Positions 51,425 through 60,845 of a stretch of 64,000 nt of DNA are shown piece after piece. The stretch's first letter is position 1; every line of letters starts with the position of its first letter. A program made the translations under genes and the position numbers. The DNA is from an uncultured Candidatus Saccharibacteria bacterium (GTDB lineage Bacteria; Patescibacteriota; Saccharimonadia; Saccharimonadales; Saccharimonadaceae): the NCBI GenBank assembly GCA_938036825.1, contig CALHWD010000020.1, forward strand, positions 1 to 64,000, read 5' to 3'. The notes under the pieces were generated by a model that saw only the letters and a list, made by a program, of their open reading frames with translations, was not told where the DNA came from and ran no database searches.

Positions 51425-51602
51425 AGTGAGCGTATTGTACAGTGGTTACCTCTGTTTTGTCAAGAAGGTGCTACCACTGTATGACTTTTCTGCAATGTTT
51501 CTCAATAACGACGCTTGCAGTGCTCCGTACAAAATGAATCATTTCATCATAAATTCGCCAATAATCACCGTTTAGGACTAGCAGGCAAGCGTGTATATGG
51601 TA

Positions 51603-51608
51603 TATAAT
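51603..51608 (+). promoter_or_regulatory. -10 box of the FtsA/PilM-like operon
   Basis: TATAAT, 10 bases before the ATG at 51619. It probably drives the four coupled genes to 56600. Confidence 0.6.
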
Positions 51609-51618
51609 AGAGACGATT

Positions 51619-52881
51619 ATGGTTTTCGATCGATTTCTTACCCGAGCAGATAACAGCGCTAGCGAATGCCTCGTTGGCCTTGATATTGGGACAGAGTACG
51701 TCAAGGCGCTGCTTGCCCGGGTTAATGGTGAGGAGATTGAGATCATTGGTGTGGGGCGCAAGCACCAAGACCGCAGCGATATGCACTCGGGTGCGATTGC
51801 CGATATTGCCGCAGTTGTGCGCAACTGCGAAGATGCTCTGGCCCAAGCCGAGTCTGAGGCTGGCGTACAGGCGCGCCGTGCAGTGATTGGTATTGCTGGC
51901 GAGCTTGTGAAGGGTGTGACAAATACCATTCGCTACCGTCGTCCGCAGCCCGATCGCCCACTAGATGAGACCGAGATGGAATTCATCATCGAGAAGGTGC
52001 AAGACCGCGCTGCCATCAAGGCGCAGCGGCAGATCGCTCTCGAGACGGGTAACCAAGACGTAGAGGTAAAGCTCGTCAACTCCGCACTCGTCAGCATTCA
52101 CATTGATGGCTACAAGGTCAGCAACCCGATTAGTTTTCAAGGTAAGGACGTCGCGGTGCAGATCTACACAGCGTTTGCTCCTATGGTGCACATTGGCGCG
52201 CTCGAGCGCGTGGCTGATGAGCTGGCGCTCGACCTCGTGGCGGTGGCGGCCGAGCCCTTTGCGGTGAGCCGGAGCGTACTAGGTACAGATGCGAATAGCT
52301 CATTTACGGCTATTCTTGCCGACGTTGGTGGTGGCACAACAGACATTGCGGTAGTAAATGATGGTGGCGTGGAAGGGACGCGGATGTTTGGCATTGGTGG
52401 GCGCAGCTTTACCAATACGATTGCCAACGAGTGTGCCATTAGCTACAGCGAGGCTGAGAAGCTCAAGGTTGCGACTAATCACGAGCAGATGAAACAAGAG
52501 CTTAAGCAGCATTTTGATACCGCAATTGATAAAACTCTCGATGTCTGGCTGGCAGGAGTCGATCTTGCTCTTAGCGAATTTAGCTCGGTTGACCACTTGC
52601 CTAATCGTATCTTGCTCTGCGGTGGTGGAGCGAGCCTCAAGCCACTAGTCAAAGCCCTCGAGACGCGCGATTGGTATACCGACCTCCCCTTCACGCGCCG
52701 GCCAGTGGTGCAGCATATTAAGCCCAGTGACGTCTCGGGTGTGGTCGACCTGACGAACAAGGTCAGCGACCACTCATTTATCACCGCGATGGGCCTCCTG
52801 CGCGTGGGCTACGATACGATGATTGGGGCAAGCGAAACAGAAACACTACGCAATAAATTGAATAAAATGTTGAGGATCTAA
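51619..52881 (+). CDS. FtsA/PilM-like actin-fold ATPase
   Basis: A 420-residue protein of the actin/Hsp70 superfamily. It has phosphate 1 (LVGLDIGTEYVKALLA), an SHS2-type insertion (about 85-175, DVEVKLVNSALVSIHIDGYKV), phosphate 2 (ILADVGGGTTDIAVV) and an adenosine motif (NRILLCGGGASLKPL). Both FtsA (division) and PilM (type IV pilus) share this plan; the C-terminal end resembles FtsA more than a typical PilM. The next gene starts directly after its stop and encodes a membrane partner with baseplate-J likeness, a pair seen in candidate-phyla genomes. Confidence 0.8.
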   Translation: MVFDRFLTRADNSASECLVGLDIGTEYVKALLARVNGEEIEIIGVGRKHQDRSDMHSGAIADIAAVVRNCEDALAQAESEAGVQARRAVIGIAGELVKGVTNTIRYRRPQPDRPLDETEMEFIIEKVQDRAAIKAQRQIALETGNQDVEVKLVNSALVSIHIDGYKVSNPISFQGKDVAVQIYTAFAPMVHIGALERVADELALDLVAVAAEPFAVSRSVLGTDANSSFTAILADVGGGTTDIAVVNDGGVEGTRMFGIGGRSFTNTIANECAISYSEAEKLKVATNHEQMKQELKQHFDTAIDKTLDVWLAGVDLALSEFSSVDHLPNRILLCGGGASLKPLVKALETRDWYTDLPFTRRPVVQHIKPSDVSGVVDLTNKVSDHSFITAMGLLRVGYDTMIGASETETLRNKLNKMLRI

Positions 52882-54516
52882 ATGCAAAAAGATGTCATTT
52901 ATATCGATACTGAGGACGACATTACCGCCATCATTGGCAAGGTGAAGGATTCCTCGCAAAAAATCGTCGCACTCGTGCCGCCCAAGCGGATTGGTGCCAT
53001 GCAGAGCGCTGTCAACCTCAAGCTCGTCCAGCGCGCTGCTGAGCAAGTAGGCAAACGGCTCGTCATTATTACTGGCAACCAAGCGCTCTCGACTCTGGCG
53101 GCTTCGGCAAGTATCCCCACGGCGCGGACATTGCAAAGCCGGCCAGAGATGGCTGAGATCCCAGCGCTCGAGGTCGATGACGAAGATGTCATTGATGGTA
53201 GCGAGCTCGAACCAGACGACCCTGAGCCAGTAACGCCTGATACTTCTGTACCGGCTCGTCCTGCCACCCGCTCGGCTGCTCGCAAGACGCCAGATGACGA
53301 CGACAAAGCAGCTGATACGTCGGCTGCCTCAGACCTCAAGAAAAAGGTGAAGGTACCAGACTTCAACAAAATGCGCAAGAAACTCTTGATCGGTGGTGCG
53401 GCACTCGTTGTCCTGATCGTTTTCTTGGTGTGGGCGATTTTCTTCGCACCACATGCGACCATCACTATCAAGGCTCGTACCTCTGATCTGCCGCTCAGCA
53501 CCCGCGTTACGATTGGCGATTCGCTTGGCTCAAACCTGCAAGAAGGGACAATCAAGACGACGACCAAGACAACACGCAAAACCATCTCGATTGACTTCAC
53601 TGCCACCGGCAAAGAAGATGTTGGCGCAAAGGCAACGGGAACGGTGCGCTTTACGCCGGCTTCGTTTGACGTCTTACGCAATGGAGCGACGATCGACGCC
53701 GGGACGACTATCACGTCCGAGAATGGTATGCAGTATAAAACGACATCGTCGGTGGTATTCGACTCTAACGCGTCGGGTGGCGACCTTATGCGAGGCCGCA
53801 CAACAGAGGTCACTGCAGTGGAGAGTGGCACGAAGTACAATGGTGCATCGGGCTCGGCCAAGGGCCCCTCTGGCTTCTCTGTTTCCTTCACGCATGATAC
53901 TTCTGGTGGCACAGACAAGACGATTACTACGGTGCAGCGCAGCGATGTTGAGCAAGCAAGGAATAGGCTGAGCAGCTCACTCGATAGCAATGGCGCTAAG
54001 CGCGAGCTTGCCTCACAGTTTAATGGCGATAGCTATATCATTCTGAATGATACCTTCAAGCAAAACGACAGCGATATCCAGCCCAATGTCAAGGTGGGTG
54101 GTGAAGCAACCGATGGCAAAGCCCAGCTGACCGGTGCGGTAGAGTACTCCCTCTCGGCGATTGAGAAGCGCGAGGCAGGCATTTTCCTTGATGCATACTT
54201 CAAGCAGCAAATTGACGGCAAGGCTAATCAGCAAGTCCATAGCAATGGCGTCAATAAGCTCTCGGTGACCAATGTTTCGGCTAATGGTAATGCCTACAAT
54301 GCGACTATCACGACCAATGGCAAAATCGGTCCCAAAGTCGACGAGTCGGAGCTCAAAGACTACGCCAAGGGCAAGCGCTACGCCGAAATCCGCTCGCATG
54401 TCGAGAAGATTGAGGGAGTGAGCTCGGCCGATGTATCATTCTCACCATTCTGGGTGCAATCAGCACCAAATGACACGAATCGTATAAAGGTGGTATTTGA
54501 CCTCAATGAACAATAA
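52882..54516 (+). CDS. Baseplate J-like single-pass membrane protein
   Basis: A 544-residue protein with an N-terminal cytoplasmic alpha/beta domain (1-80, DVIYIDTEDDITAIIGKV; RLVIITGNQAL), an acidic Pro/Asp-rich linker, one membrane helix (167-189) and a large extracytoplasmic part (190-544). The outer part repeats TATGTVRFTPASFDVLRNGATI-like strands with a distant likeness to phage baseplate J/gp47 proteins, and ends in a domain with IRSHVEKIEGVSSADVSFSP. It starts at the base after the upstream stop. Role unknown; the membrane topology and ATPase neighbour suggest a trans-envelope apparatus. Confidence 0.7.
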   Translation: MQKDVIYIDTEDDITAIIGKVKDSSQKIVALVPPKRIGAMQSAVNLKLVQRAAEQVGKRLVIITGNQALSTLAASASIPTARTLQSRPEMAEIPALEVDDEDVIDGSELEPDDPEPVTPDTSVPARPATRSAARKTPDDDDKAADTSAASDLKKKVKVPDFNKMRKKLLIGGAALVVLIVFLVWAIFFAPHATITIKARTSDLPLSTRVTIGDSLGSNLQEGTIKTTTKTTRKTISIDFTATGKEDVGAKATGTVRFTPASFDVLRNGATIDAGTTITSENGMQYKTTSSVVFDSNASGGDLMRGRTTEVTAVESGTKYNGASGSAKGPSGFSVSFTHDTSGGTDKTITTVQRSDVEQARNRLSSSLDSNGAKRELASQFNGDSYIILNDTFKQNDSDIQPNVKVGGEATDGKAQLTGAVEYSLSAIEKREAGIFLDAYFKQQIDGKANQQVHSNGVNKLSVTNVSANGNAYNATITTNGKIGPKVDESELKDYAKGKRYAEIRSHVEKIEGVSSADVSFSPFWVQSAPNDTNRIKVVFDLNEQ

Positions 54517-54916
54517 GAGAACATACTTAGCGCTTGATGTCGGCGAACGCCGGATTGGCGTTGCAATTGCCGATCCGTCCGTGCGAATTGCTGTCGCATA
54601 TGATACGATTGAAGTGGATGGTAGTGAACTTGAGCAGATCACTCAGCTGATTACGAGTGAGCGCGTTGGGGTTGTCGTCGTTGGTTACCCGCGCAATCAA
54701 TCGGGCGAGCCCACAGCTCAAACCGCCTATGTTGAGCGGTTTGCGACTCAATTGACAGATATCGCGCCGCGCTTGGCATTTCAAGATGAGTCGCTCACCA
54801 GTGTACAGGCTGAGGAGTATCTTCGTGCTCAAGGAAAGCCGTATAGCAAGGGTGCTATTGATGCTGTTGCTGCCAGTATTATTTTGCAAGACTATTTGGA
54901 GACGCACTATGACTGA
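54506..54916 (+). CDS. ruvX: RuvX/YqgF Holliday junction resolvase-like protein
   Basis: An RNase H-fold nuclease linked to 16S rRNA 5' maturation and possibly junction resolution. The 136-residue protein shows LALDVGERRIGVAIAD (first catalytic Asp), VVGYPRNQSGEPT, FQDESLTSVQAEEYL (second acid) and KGAIDAVAASIILQDYL (third acid). I start at ATG 54506 (MNNKRTYLALDVG); a TTG three codons earlier is possible. It overlaps the upstream gene by 11 bases and the next by 8. Confidence 0.92.
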   Translation: MNNKRTYLALDVGERRIGVAIADPSVRIAVAYDTIEVDGSELEQITQLITSERVGVVVVGYPRNQSGEPTAQTAYVERFATQLTDIAPRLAFQDESLTSVQAEEYLRAQGKPYSKGAIDAVAASIILQDYLETHYD

Positions 54917-56600
54917 TTTTCGCCGCCAGCCAGGCCGAGGCTTCCAGGTAGGGAATCCAAACCCACCAATGTCGCCACCACCAGTAGAACGCATCACGCC
55001 GCGGTCGGGGCGCTCAGCTGCTTCGGTGGGGTCTTCGGGGCGCAGTGCGTCGCCGTATATACGCCGCTCAGAGCCACATCGCCCAATAGCGGGACAACAG
55101 CCACAATCGACACAATCTATCCAGCCACAGCCAGCACCGTCTCCTGCGCAGCAGCAGGCATATGATCCCTACGCGCGGGTGAGTAGGCCTCAGCCACAAC
55201 CAGCACCTCAGCCACAGCCCTACCGTAGTACACCATCTCCATCTCGTGACACGTACGCAGTGCCAGTCCAGCAACCAGTACCTCAGCAACCTCAACCGGC
55301 GACCACTCCAGTTGATGATTTTGCTGATGATGCGTTACCTTCTGGGCTTGATGATGATAGCTTCTATGGCTTTGATGACGATGACCAGCCGCCGCAGCCC
55401 ACACCGGGGCCACAGCGGGGAAGCCTGCTTGGTAATGATAGTGTTTCACCACTCTTTGCTGATGATGCACCAAAAGGTCGGACGATTGGCTCTCAGAAAA
55501 AATCTCCACGCTACAATACCGGTCGGCCACATCGTGGACGCCGTCGGTGGTTGTGGTGGCTGAGTGGTGTGGGGCTATTGATTTTGCTTATCATCGTGGC
55601 AGGGTATTGGTGGTATCATCAAAATCTACAGCCAGTCGATCGAACAGATACTACTGCTAAAGCAATAACAATCGATGATGGTGCTACGCTCAAGACCGTT
55701 GCCACGACGCTAAAAGAACAGGGGTTGATTCGCGACACCAGAGCTTTTGATATCTATACCCGCTTGTCAGGCTCGCGTAATCAGCTGCATGCTGGCGTAT
55801 GTCAGTTTAGCCCTTCGCAGTCGTTGCCTGAGATCGCGACGAAGCTCTCGCAGGGGTGTCATGATAATCGCGTTGTCACATTTTTGCCAGGTGGCACTGT
55901 CGTCGATTCGCGCTACAAGCCACAAGGCCAAGACGCCACCACGGCACTCAAGCGGGCTGGTTACAGTGAGGAGTCAATCAAAGCTGCACTCGCCAAGACG
56001 TATACCAGCCCACTCTTTGCCGATAAGCCAGCAGGTACCTCGCTCGAGGGCTATATTTTTGGCGATACTTATTCCGTGCCAGCTAATCAAGGTCCAGAGG
56101 CGGCTCTCAAGGCAGCCTTCGCTCATATGTATGAGCAGATTCAGAGTAATGGCTTGGTTGACAAATTTGCAGCCCAAAAACTCAATCTCTACCAAGCTAT
56201 CACCCTTGCCTCCATCATCCAGCGCGAGATGGGGTGTGGTGGTGCGAGCCAAGATTGTTACCAGATCCAGCGACAGATTGCTCAGGTTTTTTACAAGCGT
56301 TTGCGCGAGAACAAAGTGCTTGGCTCGGACGTAACCTTCATTTATGGGGCAGATGTTGCTGGCGTAAGCCCCAATGTCAATCTCGACTCGCCGTACAATA
56401 CACGCATTAAGCCAGGCTTGCCACCTGGGCCGATTGCCACACCTGGCCTCGGCGCGCTCAAAGCAGTGGCCGACCCAGCTCCTGGTAACTATGAGTTCTT
56501 TCTCGCTGGCGATGATGGTAATGTCTATTTTGCCAACACTGAAGCTGAGCATCAAGCCAATATCAAGCAGCATTGCAAAAAGCTTTGTTCGGAGTTATAG
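54909..56600 (+). CDS. MltG-like endolytic murein transglycosylase with long disordered N terminus
   Basis: Cuts nascent glycan strands to set their length. The 563-residue protein begins with about 210 residues of Pro/Gln-rich disordered sequence, then a membrane helix (214-236), a LysM-like part and the YceG/MltG domain with LNLYQAITLASIIQREMG (catalytic Glu440), FIYGADV and SPYNTRIKPGLPPGPIATPG. The cytoplasmic Pro/Gln extension is much longer than in standard MltG (about 340 residues total) and could bind partners. ATG 54909 overlaps the ruvX stop and has TGGAG upstream. The ruvX-mltG order is common. Confidence 0.9.
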   Translation: MTDFRRQPGRGFQVGNPNPPMSPPPVERITPRSGRSAASVGSSGRSASPYIRRSEPHRPIAGQQPQSTQSIQPQPAPSPAQQQAYDPYARVSRPQPQPAPQPQPYRSTPSPSRDTYAVPVQQPVPQQPQPATTPVDDFADDALPSGLDDDSFYGFDDDDQPPQPTPGPQRGSLLGNDSVSPLFADDAPKGRTIGSQKKSPRYNTGRPHRGRRRWLWWLSGVGLLILLIIVAGYWWYHQNLQPVDRTDTTAKAITIDDGATLKTVATTLKEQGLIRDTRAFDIYTRLSGSRNQLHAGVCQFSPSQSLPEIATKLSQGCHDNRVVTFLPGGTVVDSRYKPQGQDATTALKRAGYSEESIKAALAKTYTSPLFADKPAGTSLEGYIFGDTYSVPANQGPEAALKAAFAHMYEQIQSNGLVDKFAAQKLNLYQAITLASIIQREMGCGGASQDCYQIQRQIAQVFYKRLRENKVLGSDVTFIYGADVAGVSPNVNLDSPYNTRIKPGLPPGPIATPGLGALKAVADPAPGNYEFFLAGDDGNVYFANTEAEHQANIKQHCKKLCSEL

Positions 56601-57007
56601 AGTCTCGGCTAACCGCAATCGCAGCTATCCTCACACTAATCCTACAGAAAGCTGCGTACTATTGAAACGACATGTGATGCCTGCCAAGAGCCCGCAAGCA
56701 GAAAGTCCATAAGTGACAATACCAGGGCAAAATTGTTGCAATTTCCACAAAATATCATCTCCCACCACAGTGGTGAGCCATTGACTAAATCACAACTGCG
56801 TAGTAGAATGGACCGTAGCCAGTCGGTGAGTGAGGATACAGGGAATGCAAGAGAGGGGAATTGCTCTACCAATGGCCTGCCTTTAAATGTCGTACGAGCG
56901 CCGAAATCAATTTTTTTAATATCATAATAAAATCGGTCGACATGTGTGCTCCGTTCTCGTGTATAAGAGAAGAAAGACAGAGTGAGGTAGTCGCGCGCTA
57001 GCAATAG
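56601..57007. other. Intergenic region before the LysM/CHAP gene
   Basis: No gene is supported. Short inverted repeats (AAATTG/CAATTT around 56733; CACCAC/GTGGTG around 56764) are present. I looked for c-di-AMP riboswitch signatures, common before such hydrolases, and did not find them. Confidence 0.4.
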
Positions 57008-58246
57008 ATGCGCAGGAGAACGATCATTCGTCAACAACAAGCAGCCGAGCAGGCTTCACAACTCGAACTTTCGCCTATTACCGTGCGGAGTCGGCGTCCG
57101 CGACCACTGTATAAGTCATTATCACCAGTACGGACATCGGCCTATGTAGGGGTTTTTGTCTTGATACTGTCGCTCGTTGCCATGAGCTATCAGCCAATTT
57201 TGGCAGAAAACACCGCTCTAGCCAGCGCTGCGCCTGTCAGTGCAACGCGCCAAACAGCGGCAACACCATCGGCAGACGGGGTAGATCAGCTCGTTGCGAC
57301 CAATGTTGCTACGTCGATTGCTGAGAGCACCAGCTTGCCTGTCGCCAATAACGTCGCTAACCTCTCGCAGTCAATTGCTGCAGAGAACTCGTTTACTCAA
57401 ACGAGCGCTACGACAATCAACAAGCCACAGATTGTTCAGCCAACAGCCGACAACCGCACTATCAAGAAATACACGACAGTTGCTGGCGATAGCGTGCCAA
57501 GCCTTGCCGACAAGTTTAAGATTAGCACGCAAACCATCAAGTGGGTCAACAACCTGACCAGTGATGCCCTTGAGCCAGGCAAAGAGCTAACTATCTTACC
57601 GGTTAATGGTATCCTCTATACCGTTAAGGATGGTGATACGCTTGATAGCATTGCCGCTAAATACAAAGCAGATAAGAATCAGCTGACTCTCTACAACGAC
57701 CTTGAGCTGACCTCTACCCCTGCTAAAGGCTCGCAGCTCATCATCCCTGATGGTTCACTGCCAACAGAAGAGCAGCCAGGCTACGTAGCGCCACGCTCAG
57801 GTGCTGCTGCTCGCGCAGCTAATGCAACTGGTGCAAATAGCTATAACGGTACTGGTGCCTATGGTGGTGCTGCTGGTACAGCCCACGCCTGGACAGGCGG
57901 TGGCGACGGTGGTGGCTACGCCTGGGGTAACTGTACTTTCTATGCCTACGAGCGTCGTCTTGAGCTTGGTCGGCCAGTCGGTCGTCAGTGGGGCAATGCT
58001 GCTACCTGGGCTAGCTTCGCCCGTGCATCTGGCTACGGTGTTGGCACAACGCCAGCCGTTGGTGCGGTGATGCAAAATGGTGGTGGGTATGGCCACGTTG
58101 CCATTGTCGAGAGTGTTAACCCTGGTGTTTCGGTCACCATTAGCGAGATGAACGGCTTCCGCTGGGGTGGTGGATTCAACCGCGTTGGCTTTGGTAACAT
58201 CCCATGGAACGAAGCAGTCGGTGGTCGCTATCAGTACATCTACTAA
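57008..58246 (+). CDS. Secreted peptidoglycan hydrolase with two LysM and a CHAP domain
   Basis: A 412-residue protein: basic N terminus, membrane or signal helix (about 43-62), Ser/Thr/Ala linker, LysM1 (153-197, KKYTTVAGDSVPSLADKF), LysM2 (202-246, LYTVKDGDTLDSIAAKY), a Gly/Ala linker and a C-terminal CHAP domain (about 300-412). Catalytic Cys309 (AWGNCTFYA) and His363 (GYGHVAIVE) are clear. CHAP enzymes are amidases or endopeptidases of the cross-bridge. No strong ribosome site is seen before ATG 57008, and no earlier in-frame ATG exists. Followed by a strong terminator. Confidence 0.9.
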   Translation: MRRRTIIRQQQAAEQASQLELSPITVRSRRPRPLYKSLSPVRTSAYVGVFVLILSLVAMSYQPILAENTALASAAPVSATRQTAATPSADGVDQLVATNVATSIAESTSLPVANNVANLSQSIAAENSFTQTSATTINKPQIVQPTADNRTIKKYTTVAGDSVPSLADKFKISTQTIKWVNNLTSDALEPGKELTILPVNGILYTVKDGDTLDSIAAKYKADKNQLTLYNDLELTSTPAKGSQLIIPDGSLPTEEQPGYVAPRSGAAARAANATGANSYNGTGAYGGAAGTAHAWTGGGDGGGYAWGNCTFYAYERRLELGRPVGRQWGNAATWASFARASGYGVGTTPAVGAVMQNGGGYGHVAIVESVNPGVSVTISEMNGFRWGGGFNRVGFGNIPWNEAVGGRYQYIY

Positions 58247-58268
58247 TTCGATACCCTAAGCTAAGCAA

Positions 58269-58297
58269 ACACCTCTGTTGCCGCAGAGGTGTTTTTG
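58269..58297 (+). terminator. Intrinsic terminator
   Basis: ACACCTCTG (58269-58277) and CAGAGGTGT (58284-58292) with a 6-base loop, followed by T's. Confidence 0.85.
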
Positions 58298-58298
58298 G

Positions 58299-58304
58299 TA
58301 TACT
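58299..58304 (+). promoter_or_regulatory. Extended -10 box of obgE
   Basis: TGG-TATACT, 9 bases before the ATG at 58314 and directly after the terminator T-run. Confidence 0.6.
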
Positions 58305-58313
58305 TAATAGTAT

Positions 58314-59690
58314 ATGTTTGTAGATACAGCAAAGGTAACAGTAGCAGCAGGTCGCGGCGGCGACGGCGCGGTGAGCTTTCGACATGAAATATATGTAGAC
58401 AAAGGTGGACCTGATGGCGGAGATGGCGGTCGTGGTGGCGATGTTGTATTTGTTGCAACAGAACAGCTCAATACCTTGCTCAAGTTTCGCTACAAACCAG
58501 AGCTCAAGGCAGAGCCTGGTGTTGCAGGTGGTAAGAAGAAGATGGCAGGCCGATCTGGCAAGCCACTCGTCGTCAAAGTGCCGGTAGGGACACTGGTGAA
58601 GCGAGGTGATGTTGTAATTGCCGACCTCGCTGAGGCAGGGCAAGAGGCCGTCATTGCCAAAGGTGGCGATGGTGGCTTTGGCAATGCGCATTTTAAATCT
58701 AGTGTGCGCCAAACGCCGCGCATGGCCGAGCTGGGCGAAGCAGGGGAGAGCTTTGAGGCAGAACTGGAGCTAAAGTTGCTGGCCGATGTTGGCTTGGTGG
58801 GCTTCCCAAATGCTGGCAAATCAACCTTTCTCAGCGTGGTGAGTAATGCCCGTCCGGAGATTGCGAATTACGAATTTACGACACTCACGCCTAACCTTGG
58901 TGTAGCCGATATTGATGATGGTTCGGTCCTAATTGCCGACATTCCTGGCCTGATTGAGGGGGCAAGCGAGGGTAAAGGCCTGGGCGATGCCTTCTTGCGG
59001 CACGTCGAGCGGACAGCTGTGCTCCTTCATCTTGTTGATGTGTATAGCAATGATGTAGCTGAGCGCTACCAAGCGATTCGTCACGAGCTACAGCAATACA
59101 GCACCGAGCTTGCCCAGCGGCCAGAGGTGGTGGTGCTAACGAAGTGTGATGGGCTCGATGACGATATCATTCAGATGCAAATAGACAGTCTGCGCCAGGT
59201 AGTTGACAAAGAAACGCCGATTTTTGCGATTTCTTCGGTTGCCCATCAGGGAGTCGTTGATGTGCTGCGAGCTCTGCGCCAAATAGTAATAGCGGCACGG
59301 GCGGCCGAGGCGGCAGCTGAAGACGACGACGATTTTGCTGATAGTGAGGAGCTTGCAATCATTACGCTCGGTAGCCAAGCTAAGGCCGATGCTTGGGCAG
59401 TGCAGCAACTGCAGGGTTATGCGGCGCAGCAGTGCGCTGAGGCGGCAATAGAGAGCGGCCTCACTAACCCGCGAGAGGATGGTGAGATGCCGCGGGTTTT
59501 TGCTGTGTCTGGCCAAAAGCTCGAGAAATTCGCTCGTCGCACGAACTTCGCCCAGTTTGAGGCAGTTAATCGCCTGCGTGATATCATGAAGCGTCTTGGT
59601 GTCACGCATGAGCTCATCCGTCAAGGAGCAGAGGGCGACAGCATCGTGCAGATTGGCGATAGTCAGCCGTTCCCGCTGGTGGAGCAATAA
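58314..59690 (+). CDS. obgE: Obg GTPase (CgtA/ObgE)
   Basis: Ribosome-associated GTPase acting in 50S assembly and growth control. The 458-residue protein has the glycine-rich Obg fold (VTVAAGRGGDGAVSFRHE; KGGPDGGDGGRGGDVVF; AKGGDGGFGNAHFKS), a G domain with G1 GFPNAGKST, G2 FTTLTPNLG, G3 DIPGLIEGASEGKGLG, and G4 LTKCDGLD, and a C-terminal OCT domain (about 375-458, VTHELIRQGAEGDSIVQIGD). An acidic insertion (AAAEDDDDFADSEE) separates G and OCT domains. Confidence 0.96.
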   Translation: MFVDTAKVTVAAGRGGDGAVSFRHEIYVDKGGPDGGDGGRGGDVVFVATEQLNTLLKFRYKPELKAEPGVAGGKKKMAGRSGKPLVVKVPVGTLVKRGDVVIADLAEAGQEAVIAKGGDGGFGNAHFKSSVRQTPRMAELGEAGESFEAELELKLLADVGLVGFPNAGKSTFLSVVSNARPEIANYEFTTLTPNLGVADIDDGSVLIADIPGLIEGASEGKGLGDAFLRHVERTAVLLHLVDVYSNDVAERYQAIRHELQQYSTELAQRPEVVVLTKCDGLDDDIIQMQIDSLRQVVDKETPIFAISSVAHQGVVDVLRALRQIVIAARAAEAAAEDDDDFADSEELAIITLGSQAKADAWAVQQLQGYAAQQCAEAAIESGLTNPREDGEMPRVFAVSGQKLEKFARRTNFAQFEAVNRLRDIMKRLGVTHELIRQGAEGDSIVQIGDSQPFPLVEQ

Positions 59691-59711
59691 AATATAGTAA
59701 TCAATCATATA

Positions 59712-59740
59712 ATATACCACCTCTGTGCGAGGTGGTATAT
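59712..59740. terminator. Bidirectional terminator
   Basis: ATATACCACCTC (59712-59723) and GAGGTGGTATAT (59729-59740): 12-bp perfect stem, 5-base loop. T-rich on both sides, serving obgE and the convergent gene. Confidence 0.8.
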
Positions 59741-59761
59741 TTACTATAAAGCGGCAGCTTC

Positions 59762-60730
59762 CTATATTGTAATATCATCATCGTTGGCTGCTGCTCCGCT
59801 ATTGTGGGTATAGTGGAATACCTCGAGCGCAGTACCTAGGCTATTGATCGATTGTTCTGCACCTTCTGCTTTAGCATGCATTATATCGGCTATGTCGGCA
59901 ATCTTGTTGAGAGACACTAACATACTGCTGAGCATCTCCTGCATTCCACGTTGCAGCTGCTGGGCAAATGCTTCCTCGTGTTCCTCGTAGTTTGGGTCTT
60001 CCTCATCTTTCTCACGGTAGCGCCATTGGTTGGCTTTTTCCTTCAATTCATCGAACAGGGTACGGAGCGTGTCAGTATGGTAGCCAAGTGTATCGACATC
60101 ATCATGGCCAGTTCCGTGAGCACCGAGCTCCTTGAAGTTGATATCGGCATCGCTACAGCACTTCTGCGCATCACTAAGAAATGTAGCAAATGCAGTATCG
60201 TTGCTATCGTCTGATACTGCCGCCTCAGTAGACTCTGTGTCTAGATCAGTCGTTTGGTTTGTATGAGTTGTCTCATCGTCAGTCGACGATACATCATCTT
60301 TATCTTTATCTTTATCTTTATCTTTATCTTCTGTTTCTCGTACAAGGACATCAAGCTGGTCGCGTACAGTCTGCAGCTGTGCATCAAATTCTTCATAGAG
60401 GTCTCTACTCTGTGCGCTGAGTAATAATTCGATGCTGCCAATATCATCCTCAAAGGGGGCATCATAATAATCGATATATGCCACCATATCGTCAAGATCT
60501 TGTGGGTCTTCGCCGCGTGCGTTTATCTCTCTTACTTTAATCACTGGACTACCGACCATGTCTGGTTTTGTCTTCCGTACTTTATCGGCATACTCTTTGA
60601 TAACCGGTGCGCGGTCGACCAGCTCAGTGATACTTGTAATAAGTTGTTCGGGCAGTTGTCCCTCATGCGACGGCTCGTCGCGTGGTAGTGGATCACTACT
60701 GCCTTGGGGAGGGTGGTTGTTGTTTCTCAT
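59762..60730 (-). CDS. Acidic hypothetical protein with KD repeat
   Basis: A 322-residue soluble protein with strong negative charge. I start at ATG 60730 (MRNNNHPPQG), 6 bases after TGC-TACAGT; a longer frame would begin inside the divergent promoter. It has an N-terminal helical part, an alternating Asp/Lys stretch at the hexamer repeat, a long Thr/Asp/Glu linker, and a C-terminal helical half (RGMQEMLSSMLVSLNKIADIADI) that may form a coiled coil. No family recognised. Divergent from the exonuclease I gene. Confidence 0.68.
   Translation of the reverse strand: MRNNNHPPQGSSDPLPRDEPSHEGQLPEQLITSITELVDRAPVIKEYADKVRKTKPDMVGSPVIKVREINARGEDPQDLDDMVAYIDYYDAPFEDDIGSIELLLSAQSRDLYEEFDAQLQTVRDQLDVLVRETEDKDKDKDKDKDDVSSTDDETTHTNQTTDLDTESTEAAVSDDSNDTAFATFLSDAQKCCSDADINFKELGAHGTGHDDVDTLGYHTDTLRTLFDELKEKANQWRYREKDEEDPNYEEHEEAFAQQLQRGMQEMLSSMLVSLNKIADIADIMHAKAEGAEQSINSLGTALEVFHYTHNSGAAANDDDITI
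60296..60331 (-). repeat. Hexanucleotide repeat in the acidic protein gene
   Basis: Plus-strand ATCTTT occurs five times plus one near copy, giving alternating Lys-Asp in the protein. Being in frame, copy-number change alters length but not the reading frame. Confidence 0.8.
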
Positions 60731-60833
60731 GCCTTTACTGTAGCACATAGTGGCAAAATATGGTAATAAATAGAGCAATATTGCGAAGATGAACTATATA
60801 AAACCATAATCGCGCACAATAAGCGTAATTTGC

Positions 60834-60839
60834 TATACT
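60834..60839 (+). promoter_or_regulatory. Extended -10 box of sbcB
   Basis: TGC-TATACT, 6 bases before the ATG at 60846. Confidence 0.65.
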
Positions 60840-60845
60840 ATACCT

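Noticed and set aside
52899..53990. Long open frame antisense to the baseplate-J-like gene
   Set aside because: It mirrors the codon bias of the sense gene, has no ribosome site or promoter and its product is Ser/Val-rich without any motif.
56642..57040. Minus-strand frame in the gap before the LysM/CHAP gene
   Set aside because: It overlaps the start of that gene, lacks a promoter box and ribosome site, and resembles no protein.
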